64,000 bases of DNA, from NCBI GenBank assembly GCA_010279815.1, contig QEOQ01000123.1:91736-155735 (forward strand). The letters run 5' to 3'. The stretch is from Brachionus plicatilis (Eukaryota > Rotifera > Eurotatoria > Ploima > Brachionidae). Below are positions 1-10,869 of this stretch, one piece after another. The position numbers and the translations under genes are program-made. Position 1 is the first letter of the stretch; each line of letters starts with the position of its first letter. The notes below the pieces were generated by a model, which was not told the origin of the DNA, ran no database searches, and saw nothing but the letters and a program-made list of their open reading frames with translations.

Positions 1-938
1 GCTCCAAAGGCCATTGATTCCAGATAAGAATTGATCTGTTCTGATTTTTGAAGAAAATTGAATGCTTTTTCTTTACACAACTTGAACCTATTGGGCTGCA
101 AGTGACTGCTCTGGCCAGAATGCTGCAAAATTTCGATAATTGCACTGCTGTTAAAAATTGATTGTAAATTTTGTTCAGGTCATTCAGGTAAAGCGTTGAC
201 AGTTCAATTTCCCATAAATCATTTAGATTTAAATTATTGAGCCATTCATTTACACCACTGAATTGTAACTTTTCATTCGCTAAATAAAAAAAAATTTAAA
301 TTTAATATAATTTAAAAATTCGATTTTAAATGAATTGAACGAAGGATAATTTGTCCACTTGGTTTGTTTGTTCTTTCAATTTAACCTTTCTCTTTGACCA
401 AATGAGAATTATTCAGAAGCAAAGAAATCAAGTTCAAGGAATTTGTTTTGCTGTTGTAGGTGACATTGAAGATGCATCTTATAAATTTTTGTAAATTGCC
501 CTATATAATAAGTTTTGTACACAGATATGGTCAGTCTTTTTTTTCGATAACATCTCCTCGAATATTTAGGTTGTAAAATACGGCACCATCTTGCTAGCTA
601 AGATAGGCCTATTAATCATTCTAGTCATTAATTCAATCTTCATTACTTCTGACTGCGGAAACTTTAGTCAGATTTATTGCTGGTTTTTGGCTAATGGCAA
701 ATTATTTTTTTCAGCATTTGCAGAGGGGTGCTCAGATATTGAGCTACTTTGTAAATTTGTTCTGGGTGATGGTTTCGTATCAAGTTAAGGGAAACCACTT
801 TACTGTGTTAGTGGGCGCTTATCACCTTTTTTTAGTTAATGATACGATGGCTGCGTTCTGATTGATACCATTCTCCCGCCGCTTTTGATTCGCAGCGCCA
901 CTTTGTTGACGTGCGGTCAACGACTTGTTGGTGCTCAT
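1..938 (-). CDS. 5' part of an unrecognised gene, three exons, cut by the window edge
   Basis: Exons read on the minus strand are 938-826 (starting ATG, beginning MSTNKSLTARQQSG), 477-386, and 279 to the window edge. Introns are 478-825 (348 nt) and 280-385 (106 nt), with GT donors and AG acceptors, and the split codons AG|A and G|CG match in phase at both junctions. The N-terminus is basic and polar (NQKRRENG); exons 2-3 encode a Leu/Asn-rich, probably helical stretch (e.g. LISLLLNNSHLVKEK, AIIEILQHSGQ), which could be an alpha-solenoid. No family is recognised. Within exon 3 the frame shifts at an A run at 153-157; one extra base there restores an open frame to the edge, so this is either a homopolymer sequencing error or a real lesion. 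The exon model is well supported by phase; the function is unknown. Confidence 0.6.
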
Positions 939-959
939 AATAAAAGAGTTAAAAGTGCT

Positions 960-3600
960 TTTTGAACAATTTATTAATATGTCTTATCAAATTTAAGTTT
1001 AAGAATACACATCCACATTTATCCAAAAGTCTTGTTCCATTTATACGAAGAGTATTTCTTATCAGTTATAAATTAGGCTTAGCAACATTTCGTATTTTAT
1101 TCTATTTTATTTTATTAATGAAGTAACAACTACTAGCAACAATTAAGTTACTAACACTTAAACTAAGGACTTTTAATTATTATTTTCTCCAGAGAGACTG
1201 TGTAGCATTCCAGCTTCTCACTACTGTGATAAGCCGCTAACAATTTATTTTACTTTGAGAGAAGAATAATTTTCAAAAATCATAAAAAAATATTCTGAAA
1301 AATTCTAAAAAAGTGAGAAAAACTCTTACGTTGCTTGAATGATCAAATAGCATCTAATTCGGCTCCCTTTTAATTAAAATGGCTTAAAAAAATCTAGTCA
1401 TACTTTGAGTTATTTTTGACTTGTTCAGAATTTTTTTAATGCCTTTTATTCAAGTCTGGAAATAATAATTGAATATGAAATCTTAAAATTTGATTATTTT
1501 AAAAATTAATAAAACATTAATTTTTCAAAACATTTTCTTTTTATTTTATTTTATTATTTTTAAATGATTGTTTAATCAATTACCCTCAGACTAATTTGTG
1601 TTTTTATTCACTTTTTTTGTACTCAAATCATGAACAAGCCTTAAAGCAATTTTTTCGAAATTGATTTGTATTTTTTATTTATTTTTATTTATTTATCCGT
1701 CCGAAAGCTAAAGAGATTAAAAATAAAGTCAAAAAATTAAAAAATAATTTTGAATCAAATTTAATGTGAAAAAACTTAATTTCCTTTTTATTCTCCATTT
1801 TCATATATCTTTTATTTTTAGTAAATTTTTTCCTTAATTTAGAGAATACAATAAAGCAAGGCTTTTTATAACAAGTATTTTCATCTTCCAGTAGAAAAAC
1901 CATTTTTCTGTTCATATTTTTATATTAATTAAGTAATAAATTTAAAAATTTTTTTTATTATGTTTATTTAGTAAAATTATCAATTAAAGAATTATCACAC
2001 GCCGAAAATTGAGATATAATTTCAAACAATAATAATTTGACAATTTGTATCATAATTTCGGTGCAAAAATTTATTTATTTTAATAACTTTGAATTTTTTT
2101 TTAATTTTATTTAAGTCGCCAGATTTGTCTGAATGGTTTACGCCTTTGTTTTAATTCTAAAAAAAATCACTTTTTGTGTATAAATAAGACTAATTAAAAA
2201 AATATATTCTTGTTTTATTTTTTGAATTTTTGAAATTTATGTACATTTCTTTTCCAGAAATTGTAAAGTAATTTAGGATCTCTAATTTAAAAAAAAAAAC
2301 ATTTTTAATATTAATATTAATTAAATAGTTTGAGGATAACCCTCAGGCTGTGAATAATGGCACTACCCTTATTTTCAGTCTAACGATTTTATAATAAACG
2401 AAATTAAATAGAAGCTAATTAAGAGTACATTAGACAAAAATAAAAAGAAAAAAAATTTCATGCAAAAAAACATTTAGATTGTAAGAATCTGACGGAGGAT
2501 ATTTGACTGGTTTTGGGCACTAAAAATTTCATAAAACTAAAAAAGATTAATGTTTTCAATTAATCTCCAAAATAAAAAATAAAAATTTGCTTAAAATTAC
2601 GAAATCATTTTTTAATAAAGTGAACTCATTTAATTTTATGGTTTGAAGTGGTATTAAAAAAAAATATTTATTCATGACAAATTTTTTGCTTTATTTTTTA
2701 ATTTATTTTCTAAAGAAAAGCAAAAAGAAGAGAAAAAAATTTTTCGTGAAATTTTTGGTAAGATTTTATTTTTGAATTTGTTTTTTTTCCTTTACATAAC
2801 CTTAATGTTCTTTGTTTTCATCTTTTATTAGTTTACCTCTGACGGTCAGAAACAAAAATTATCAACACCATTTTGAAATTGAACTATACATTCCATTAAA
2901 ATAAAAATTTTTAAAGAGTCATAATTTTGATATAAATTTTAACTTTTTTCTTGTCTGTAAAAAATAAAAATCTGTAGAATTTTTTTTTTCTTTTTGCCTT
3001 AAAAGAAGATCAACAATAAATCAGATCAATTGGCTATGTAAAATTTTAAAAAAATTTGAAAAAAGAAAACAATTTTTTTATTTAATTTTTTAAAGATAAT
3101 TTCTAAAAAAATTATAGTTGTTTTTTGATTAAAAAAAAAGATAATCAATTTTTTATTTTTGGAACATTATTAAAAAAATAAAAAAAAGTCTGTAATTAAA
3201 AGTATATTTTTAAAAAATCTAATACTTAAAGGAAATAAAAGAATAAGAAATTTAAGACGAATAGAATTTGGTCTATAATTTGATATAATTGAAAATTGAT
3301 TGAATCTAATCAATTCAATTTAATCAAATTAGCAGTCTTGCAGTCGAATTGTTTATCTAAAGAAAAATATCTTAGCCTATAAACCGATTATTAGTACAGA
3401 CTTGAAAATTAGATAAATATACATAAAAAAAAACTATTTCCGCACAGGAAAAAGTGTTAAAAAAAATATCTCACGGTTAATAATTAAGTATGAAAGAGAA
3501 AAAAAAAATTTCAACCCAATTGGTCACTATTTGATAATTAATCAATTCTATTTAAACCTAATGACTGAAATCAAAATAGAAAATTTCATTAGATATTATT
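960..3600. other. AT-rich intergenic stretch without a recognisable gene
   Basis: Long A and T runs with no open frame showing a recognisable domain and no convincing splice-linked exons. The higher-GC patches near 1187-1240 and 2330-2400 did not resolve into an exon in any frame. It separates the divergent starts of the gene at 938 (-) and the LIM gene at 3632 (+), so promoters of both probably lie here, but no clear TATA motif stands out. Confidence 0.5.
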
Positions 3601-3631
3601 AAGAAAAAAAAATAACAAAAAAAGATCAGAC

Positions 3632-4411
3632 ATGATGCAGTGTTGCCAGTGCGATAAAGAGATCAATATATTGTTGGACATTTATGTGGATCTTGACCAA
3701 AAGTTGTATCACCACAGTTGTTTAGAATGCAAATCATGTAATCAAAAATTTGATTTTGTTGACAAAATGCCAATCATTGACCAAACTGGTAAATTGTACT
3801 GCACTGACGATTTTATTCAGACTTTAAAGTGCGCCTTGTGCTCCAAGCATTTTGACTCAAAGAGCAATGTGTTCAACTTGAGATCACAGGACCAAACTTT
3901 ACTTGCCCATGTCGAGTGTACCAAGTGTGGATTATGTGGTGTTAATCTGCAAGCAAGCAGTGAATATGTCATAGACAAGTGTGGTAAAAAATTGAGCTGT
4001 AGTAAATGCTTTATTCCAAGTGAACCGATGACCAGAGCCAAATGCATCAAGAGCATTAATCATCGGCTTAGTTCTAGGCAAAAAGAATTGTTGGCCACTA
4101 AAATTATCTCGGACAAAATTGATGTGGAAAAAGAAATTTTGTGCGAAAAAAATTTTGATCTGCTACTGGACACATTGTCCGATTTTGTGAAATGTTCCAA
4201 AAAGTCATTGTCAAATTACATTGTTAAACATTTGAATAAAGTAAAGAGCAAAAGACAGTCGACTTCCAAATCAATTGAAACACTGCTCAATGACTTGAAA
4301 TCATTAGACAAAATTGTTGCTCCACCTAATCAATGTCCATTTCAAGTCAAAATCAAATCAGACAAAATTACTTCAATAGATTCGATTTTAAAAAATAAAA
4401 CCAATTTTTAA
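3632..4411 (+). CDS. two-LIM-domain protein with a divergent basic helical C-terminus (LIM-only or degenerate LIM-homeobox)
   Basis: Single-exon ORF of 259 aa. LIM domain 1 (residues 4-60) has all eight zinc ligands in LIM spacing: C4, C7, H27, C30, C33, C36, C57, D60. LIM domain 2 (about 67-127) starts with CALC and continues with HVEC, TKC, GLC and a final CSKC. LIM domains bind zinc and mediate protein-protein contacts in transcription or cytoskeletal complexes. Two tandem N-terminal LIM domains are typical of LMO and LIM-homeobox proteins. After LIM2, residues about 140-215 form a Lys-rich helical region with a segment SLSNYIVKHLNKVKSKRQ where the recognition helix of a homeodomain would lie, but the invariant W-F-x-N is absent. 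A homeodomain is therefore only a weak possibility. The start has two adjacent Met codons. AATAAA overlaps the stop region at about 4410, as expected of a compact gene end. Confidence 0.8.
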   Translation: MMQCCQCDKEINILLDIYVDLDQKLYHHSCLECKSCNQKFDFVDKMPIIDQTGKLYCTDDFIQTLKCALCSKHFDSKSNVFNLRSQDQTLLAHVECTKCGLCGVNLQASSEYVIDKCGKKLSCSKCFIPSEPMTRAKCIKSINHRLSSRQKELLATKIISDKIDVEKEILCEKNFDLLLDTLSDFVKCSKKSLSNYIVKHLNKVKSKRQSTSKSIETLLNDLKSLDKIVAPPNQCPFQVKIKSDKITSIDSILKNKTNF

Positions 4412-4748
4412 TAAAATTTTAGAAAAAATTTTTATTTGTCATCTTTTTTTCTTCTATCATTTAATTATTTAAGTATTTTTTGTTTAAAAAAGAAATTGGA
4501 GAATTAATCCAAGTCACATCCGATTTATTTCAATCTTTGTTAGATAAACACCATCATATTATTTAAAAAATAAAATTAGTCAATTTTAAATTTTTTTTAA
4601 ATAAATATTTTCTTATTTCTTTTAAAATAACAATTTTTTGGAAATCTCTCAATCACTATTTTTTGTCTCATAAAAAGAACTCTATTCCAACTTTAATCAT
4701 TTTATTTTGTCTTTACATTCTTTTATTATATTTACTTGAATTTTTTTT

Positions 4749-4973
4749 AAGTATGTACTAAAAACATTTCGCCCAAGATCACCTGATATTAATCCAATAG
4801 AGAATTTATGGTCATATAAAGACCACAAAATGGTCAATACAAACATTACATCAGTAGAGCATTTAAAAAGCGTTCTTTTTGATGAATGTTTGAAAGTTGT
4901 AAGAGAAAAAGTCAATAACATGATTGAATCTATTTACGTTTCATTAACTCTTGAAATAAGTTTTTTCAATTAA
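4749..4973 (+). pseudogene. Tc1/mariner-type transposase, C-terminal fragment
   Basis: Read on the plus strand this is an open frame containing RPRSPDINPIENLWS followed by a helical tail (VEHLKSVLFDECLKVVREKV) and a TAA at 4971. SPD-x-NPIENLW is the signature around the last catalytic acid of Tc1-like DDE transposases, so this is the C-terminal end only; the N-terminal DNA-binding region and the first two catalytic acids are missing upstream. No terminal repeats were found around it. It is decayed transposon debris between the LIM gene and the small secreted-protein gene. Confidence 0.75.
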
Positions 4974-5202
4974 AATTTTCGTTTTTTGTAGAAGGAAATT
5001 TATTTTAATTTATTCAATTGATGTTAAGATTTATGACACTATAATTATTCATTTTTAAGACACCCTGTTATATTAAAAAATAGTTTTTTTTGAGAAAATA
5101 AAAAAAAGGTTAGTTTCTCAAAGAAAAGTCAATTTTTTAAAGAAGGATACTCTTTATTTTGAAAATTAAATTCAATAAATTTTGTTATCGATCAAAAAAT
5201 TT

Positions 5203-5589
5203 CTATTTTCCAAAATGATATTTGAATCCTCCACCAATGGAAAAGTCAGTAAATGTTGGTCCGTCTATTGAAGGTTTGATAGTGAATTCAAGTTTTGGCG
5301 TTGTAGCTGGTCTTCTGGGGGGATGTGTATTGAAATTTACTGATGGTATATTAAAAGATGGTGTATATTTAGCTGTATCAAACAAATTGAATTGAAATTG
5401 TCTGGGCTTTATTTCTTCTTTTACAGCGTCTCCAGAATGCATCGGAATTGTAAGATCACTTTTTGCACTGTCTCTAACTGGAACAGAAGGGATATCATCA
5501 GGAATTGGGTGACATATTGTCAGTGAAGATACCAATAAGTTACAAAAAATGATGCAAAGAAAAGATTTTAGAAACATTTTATAAAACAA
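5203..5589 (-). CDS. small secreted protein, family not recognised
   Basis: Single-exon ORF of 128 aa. The N-terminus is a clear signal peptide: a short basic start, then a hydrophobic core (FLCIIFCNLLVSSLTIC) with likely cleavage near residue 26. The mature part is rich in Pro, Thr and Phe, has a THPPRRP stretch, and ends in a short Gly/aromatic motif (FSIGGGFKYHFGK). Mature cysteines are nearly absent, so a disulfide-rich toxin or defensin fold is unlikely. The Gly/aromatic tail is loosely reminiscent of glycine-rich secreted antimicrobial or cuticle peptides, but that is only resemblance. An AATAAA signal lies downstream on the minus strand near 5150-5155. It is probably a real gene because codon use and length exceed what this AT-rich background gives by chance. 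Confidence 0.6.
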   Translation of the reverse strand: MFYKMFLKSFLCIIFCNLLVSSLTICHPIPDDIPSVPVRDSAKSDLTIPMHSGDAVKEEIKPRQFQFNLFDTAKYTPSFNIPSVNFNTHPPRRPATTPKLEFTIKPSIDGPTFTDFSIGGGFKYHFGK

Positions 5590-5649
5590 TTGATTTTTCT
5601 TTTATCTATTTTCATTTAAAATTACACAAACTTTTTATACCAAAAAGAA

Positions 5650-6517
5650 AGTGTTTGTAAGCTTGAAACAGTAAAAAAATAAATGTATTGAATGTCATAG
5701 ACTATTCATCCTTGCCGAATTTTTTTCATGTGTGTTACAGAATAAATAATGTAAAGAATATAAAATAATCATTTTTCATTTTCTTTATTTGCAAAATATA
5801 AAATGAATTTGAAGCATTAGTATCATTTCAATTAGGGTTTTATTTAAATTGATAAAAAAAACTTATATGAATCTAAATTGAAAAAATATTTTGAGTTCAT
5901 TTAACGAGGCCAAAAAATTTAAAAAAATCAAGTTTATTAAAAATTTCTCTCTTCAATTCAGATTGAGTTTCATTTAATAGATTGAATATGACAATTGAAA
6001 ATTAAATCTCCATTGAAATTAATAAATAGGCCGCTTTAATTTTGATCAAATATTAATTTCAATTTATATAAATTCATGTATCAACATAATTGATATGAAT
6101 CTTGAGATTAAACTAAAAACTTTTTAGTAAAAAGGTTTTTCATTTGATTTTGAAATAACATTTTATAATAACTTGTCACATAATTCGACTTCACTTGACT
6201 TGACTCGACAAAAATAATTAAAAACTAAAAAAGTTGATTGAATAATGGAAGAAGAATTGTTTAGTTGCTTTGAAAAATTATTTTGATTATTAATTAATTG
6301 CTTTGATTATTGATTATTAAGATTTTATAAAAAAATTTGATTGGAAAATGATGTAATATTACATCATTTTACGTCATTCTAAGTAAAACTTAACAAAAAT
6401 GCTGACGGCCAAAAAAGTCAAATTTTTCGAACAAAAATTTGATTTGTATTAAATTTTTTTAAATTTTTTTTTAGGTTTTTTAATATTTTTAAATTGAAAT
6501 TTTACATTTTTTTACAT
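5650..6517. other. AT-rich spacer with no gene seen
   Basis: No open frame with recognisable content. A short palindrome built on ATGATGTAATATTACATCAT lies near 6342-6366, possibly a transposon-end relic. The stretch ends at the TTAA of the piggyBac-like relic. Confidence 0.5.
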
Positions 6518-6521
6518 TTAA

Positions 6522-7246
6522 CACTCAAATGACCACGGTGTCATTTTTGAAATTTTTAAGGCTTTTTTGCTGAAAAACTTTTGAAATTTTTTTTTTAATG
6601 ATTAAAATTTTTTGATTAATTTTATTTACTTGATATTTGAATAAAAAAAAGTTTACTTAAATTACTAGCGGTGTCATTTTTGACACGTCATCCTTTTTAT
6701 CTACTTTAAGCTTTTTAAAATTGTGTGGAATGTGACATGGTGTGCTTTTTTTCTGATTTTTTCTTCTTAAAAATAAAATTAATTATTAAATTAAAAAATT
6801 AAAAATTTCCCGACGTGAAACAGACCTAAAAGCCTGCAAGGAGTTAGAAAAGTACAAAATTTGTAATGATATTGATCAGGCGAATCAGATGAAGAGATAA
6901 ACAATGAAAGTGAAGTGAAGCCGATGAGGAAAATGGATTTAACAATTGTAAATTTGATTCTAAATAATACCAATAAAAATGCATAAAAACATGAACCAGA
7001 TCCAAAATTTACAAGAGAAGATATTCTGACTTTTATTGGTGTATTGTTATGTCGTGGACTTAATAAGTTTTTCATCAAATGACTAATATTTTTTAATTTA
7101 ATAATATTTTAAATAGAAAAATTTAATTTTCTTAACAATGTATCTAAAAAAATTGCTATCTTTTAATTTTGTGCCACTTTTATATTCAAAATTAAAAAAT
7201 AATCACGTGGTAATCTACGGTAAAAAAAATTATGGTCATTTGAGTG
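6522..7246 (+). mobile_element. piggyBac-like element, internally deleted, with 14-bp inverted ends and TTAA duplications
   Basis: Perfect 14-bp terminal inverted repeats: CACTCAAATGACCA at 6522-6535 and its complement at 7233-7246. The left flank is TTAA (6518-6521). The right flank reads TTA at 7247-7249 because a mariner inserted inside the right TTAA; removing the mariner and one TA copy restores TTAA. Inside, 6882-7082 (+) encodes a fragment with FTREDILTFIGVLLCRGLNK, resembling the N-terminal part of piggyBac transposases (DDE_Tnp_1_7), interrupted by a TAA at 6984. At 725 bp the element is far too short for a full transposase and is a dead relic. The subterminal motif GTGTCATTTTTGA recurs at about 6538 and 6669. 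Confidence 0.75.
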
Positions 7247-7249
7247 TTA

Positions 7250-7970
7250 TTAGGTTGTTTAATAAGTTTTTTCGTTTTTTTCTAGACTTTATTTATTTAT
7301 AAAAACTAAAATAAAATATAATTAGTCACTAAAATAATTTCTTTCGCTAGAAATACACATCTCCCATCTTTCTGGCAGCATTTTGATCCCTCGCTCGTAG
7401 AAGCTGGCTGGTTTTGAGGTGAAATATTGACTGATGTCTTTTTTGATTTCCTCCAAGTCTGAGTAACTTTTTTTACTGAGGAAGTGCTGCATGGATCGGA
7501 AAAAATGGTAATCTGAAGGAGCTAAGTCTGGTGAATAAGCTGGGTGAGATAAGACTTCCCAGCCTAGATTCTCTATCGTGTTCCTAGCCGTTTTTGCAAA
7601 ATGTGGCCTAGCGTTGTCATTTAAAAGAAACACTTTTTGCTCTCCTTTAGCTCTGTGTGGCTGTTTTAGCAATTGTGAACATTCAGAGTGTTCTCTCCAT
7701 AAACCAAACAAATCGATTTGGTAGCCTCTGTCGCATTTTTTCCTTCGTTAAACTTGAATAACATGCAATGGCGGATATGCATTTTTTTGTCATACATTTT
7801 TATTTAGTTAATTATTTAGAAATTTAAAAAGCACACATATAATCTTATATATCATTTGAAAGAACAAGAGTTGCTCTTTCAAATGATGTACAACATTGCA
7901 TAAAAAAACTTAATCTTTGATGAGATTTTTTCATTTAAAAATCGACGAAAAAACTTATTAAACAACCTAA
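7250..7970 (-). mobile_element. mariner element, internally deleted, nested in the piggyBac target duplication
   Basis: Inverted ends of about 26 bp begin TTAGGTTGTTTAATAAG at 7250 with the complement ending at 7970. TA duplications are at 7248-7249 and 7971-7972. The transposase reads on the minus strand. An N-terminal piece from ATG 7782 (RHCMLFKFNEGKNATEATKS, the first helix-turn-helix) joins after a deletion and frame change to the C-terminal piece 7322-7711. The latter holds LLNDNARPHFAK and HPAYSPDLAPSDYHFF, which carry the second and third catalytic Asp of mariner transposases, and ends LPERWEMCISSERNYFSD. The middle of the protein, with the first catalytic Asp, is gone, so the element is non-autonomous. 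Confidence 0.88.
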
Positions 7971-8333
7971 TAATTGCATTATTTTACATAAAATAATATT
8001 TTTATTATTTATTTCAAAAAAACACCACTTGGGTAATGAAAGTAAAAAAAATCAAGCTACAAAAAAAAAATAAAAAATTTGAAAAGTTAGATGGGAAAAA
8101 GTTACTGTATATAAATTTTTATTCAATTATTGAGACAAAAAGCATTTGTTGAAAAATTTTATTAATAAAAAATACTTTTTTGATTGCATATGTTTATCTA
8201 TCTATTTATAAAAAAAAGTCCAAGTTGATTATTGCATTTTATTCTCATAAAAATAAATCGAATAAACTGAATTTTAAAAAGATCATTCATTTGCTCAATA
8301 CCCTATCCCAAGGTGAATGAAAAACACTTTCAT

Positions 8334-10793
8334 TTAGAAATACTTTTTAGCTTCATTTAGATACACACTTGATAGGTGCTTAAGAGTGGGCTCAGCGCTA
8401 AAGTCTCTTTCGATTTCATTGATAGTCTTGGCAATGTCATCGTAGTTACTTTTGTCATCTGACTTGTAATCTGAAAGCATCAATGAGCTGGTAATATCAA
8501 TGGGTATTGGAAAAATAAGGGTCGAGTCTGTTTCAGCCGAAATTGTGTTCAAGGTTTGTAGGTATCTGAGCTGGACAGCTGTCGGTGTATCGGCCAGTGT
8601 TTGTGCCGCTTCTTTGAGACACCGGGAGGCTTTTTCCTCGCCCTGGGCCGCTATCAGTTTTGACCTGGCCTCTCGGGTCGCTTCGGCTTCAGAAGCCATC
8701 ACCCTCTGCATCTGATGCGGCAAACTTACATCTTTTCTAAATTAAATAGATAAAAAAAATATTTTTGTAGTTTAAAATTTTATTTTTTTTACATTTCCAC
8801 TCTTTCGACAGATACTCCCCATTTGTGGGTGACTTCGTCCAAGAGTTCTTGCATCAAATTAGCAATTACTTCACGTTGAGACAAGATTTCGTGCAGTGAC
8901 TTGGTGCCGAATATGTTGCGGATGGTTGTGGAGGCTAAAACCCGGGTGGAGAACTGAGCGTTCTCGACCTGGACCACCGATGACGTAGGGTCTATTATCC
9001 TTATGTACACAACTGCGTCCACAGTCACTGTCACTGAGTCTCTGGTCAAGACTTCTTGTGGAGGCACAGTAAATGTCTGGGTCCTCATGTCTGTTTTAAT
9101 TATTGAATCTATACAAGGCAGTCTATAATTTTTAAATTAAAGGCTCTTCGCAAAACTTAACAAGAAGTTATTTCATAGCAATATTTCACAAATAAATCAA
9201 TTAATAAAAAAAGTACCTTGGTGAAGATTCAGAGAACAATTTTTTTTTTAATTACTTTTTTTTATTTAGTTATTTTTTTTTTATTAATTAATGAATTTTT
9301 TTTAAATAAATTTTTTTGTCAATTATTTTTTGCTTTATCTTATAGTTACGTTCGGCCACGATCTCAATTTCAAAATTAATGGAGAATTTTTGCTCATATT
9401 TAAAAATTGGCAATTTGAAATTGTAGTACAAAAATTACAGTAAAAAAATTAAAAAGTTTCTATACAAGGCAGTTTCTTTATAAACAATTAAAAAAAAATT
9501 TTTACATTTTTGAGAGAAGAAAAAAAAATCTCAAAATCAAAAAATCTAAAAAAATTTTCATTCAAGAAAAGAAATAATAAATTCGCAATTACTTAAAAAG
9601 GAGTTTTAGAAAAATTCAAATGTAAAAACCAAGGATAATATTTTCAAAATCCCTTTTAATTAATTGCGAATTTATTATTTCTTTTCTTGAATGAAAATTT
9701 TTTTAGATTTTTTTTTCTTCTCTCAAAAATGTAAAAATTTTTTTTTAATTGTTTATAAAGAAACTGCCTTGTATAGAAACTTTTTAATTTTTTTAAAAAA
9801 TTTTGCTAAAAATCCTTCAAATGCTTATAACTTTACGAAAAAAATTATTTTTTTGATTTATTTTTTAGCTTCAATTTGGTATCATTATGGTAAACGTTCA
9901 TAATAGAGAAAAAACTTTTTAGAGAATTTTTATTTTAGAGAAAAAAAAATTTAATAGAGAAAGTAAATTAGAGAATTTTTTTTTAGAGAAAAAAATAGCG
10001 ACAAAAATTAATCAATTAGCAAATTAGCAAAGCCACGAAATAAATAAATAAATAAATCTAAATTGTTTTTATTATAATCCAAAACTTGTCGTTTTATCTT
10101 TTCTTCTTTTTTTTTTAACTTTTAATGTCATTGACTTTAATAGATTACCAGCAAACAACATTAACAAATCAGACTCCATATTAAATTTAAACTAATGATT
10201 AATGAAATTGAAATTGAAACTTTGATGATTTTTCTCTATTTTTTTTCTCTATTTTAATTTTTCTCTATTTTGATAGTACACCATCATTATCTAGTCACTT
10301 CTAAAAGTTTAATTTTTGAAAAGAACCCATGAATTTAAAATCTCTTTTTTTTCAATTTAAAATAAAAAATTGCTATGAAATTTTCCACTATCATTTTAAA
10401 ACTCAATTTTAGTTTTAGTCTAAATTATTTACACAAAAATGAGGCCGGGTCCTTGGCTTCTGCCGCTCAAAATTCGGCCAAGTCGAAACACAATCTAAAG
10501 ACAAAATGTAAACACCAACTCTGAGCTTATTTTACAAAAATTACGGCTCTTTCGTACTCTTGAACAACCTTGTTGAATAAAAAAAATATTTTCTTTTCTT
10601 TTTTAACTTTATTCATTTAATTTACCTTCAAGGAACAAAATATACTCAGTGGAAAAGTGAATACAAAAAGAACATAGGACACAAGTATTATCACATTCTC
10701 GAACAAACTAAAATGTTGCTCCAGGACTTGCTTGTTTTCTTCATTTTGGTTCGATGCGGACATCGCTCTTGAATTCTGAGCCTCGTCAAACAT
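8334..10793 (-). CDS. stomatin (band 7/SPFH integral membrane protein), five exons
   Basis: Exons on the minus strand: 10793-10626, 10568-10545, 10494-10433, 9122-8793 and 8736-8334. They total 987 nt, giving 328 aa, with all phases matching. Exon 1 carries the hydrophobic hairpin (VIILVSYVLFVFTFPLSIF). Exon 2 is only 24 nt (VVQEYERA). Exon 3 gives IVFRLGRILSG...GPGLIF. Exon 4 has the SPFH core with TVPPQEVLTRDSVTVTVDAV and ends at VERVE. Exon 5 starts IKDVSLPHQMQRVMASEAEA and holds the coiled-coil and C-terminal oligomerisation part. Stomatins sit in the inner leaflet of the plasma membrane or endosomes, oligomerise, bind cholesterol and modulate ion channels. Introns 1, 2 and 4 are 57, 50 and 56 nt; intron 3 is 1,310 nt and contains a foldback repeat. 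An upstream in-frame Met at 10856 is possible but gives an atypical N-terminus. Confidence 0.93.
9443..9797. repeat. long palindromic foldback (MITE-like) inside stomatin intron 3, copy 1
   Basis: Two arms of about 150 bp are reverse complements around a spacer of about 50 bp centred near 9620 (e.g. ACATTTTTGAGAGAAG at 9504 against CTTCTCTCAAAAATGT near 9717-9732). The inner part, from the GAGAGAAG motif inward, recurs at 44025-44275. The outer part, with CTATACAAGGCAGTTTC at 9460-9476 and its complement near 9760-9775, does not recur there, so the mobile core is probably about 230-250 bp. No coding content. Confidence 0.75.
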
Positions 10794-10869
10794 TTTCCAA
10801 TAAACCAATCTCTCATTAATGATTATTTTTTTCAAATAGCAAAAAACAAAAAACAACTTCTAAATTTAT

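Noticed and set aside
591..788. 65-codon plus-strand open frame
   Set aside because: It lies inside intron 1 of the minus-strand gene whose exons are 826-938 and 386-477, and has no recognisable content.
1685..1915. 76-codon minus-strand open frame
   Set aside because: Lys/Phe-rich low-complexity translation of AT-rich DNA; no domain, no signal of coding.
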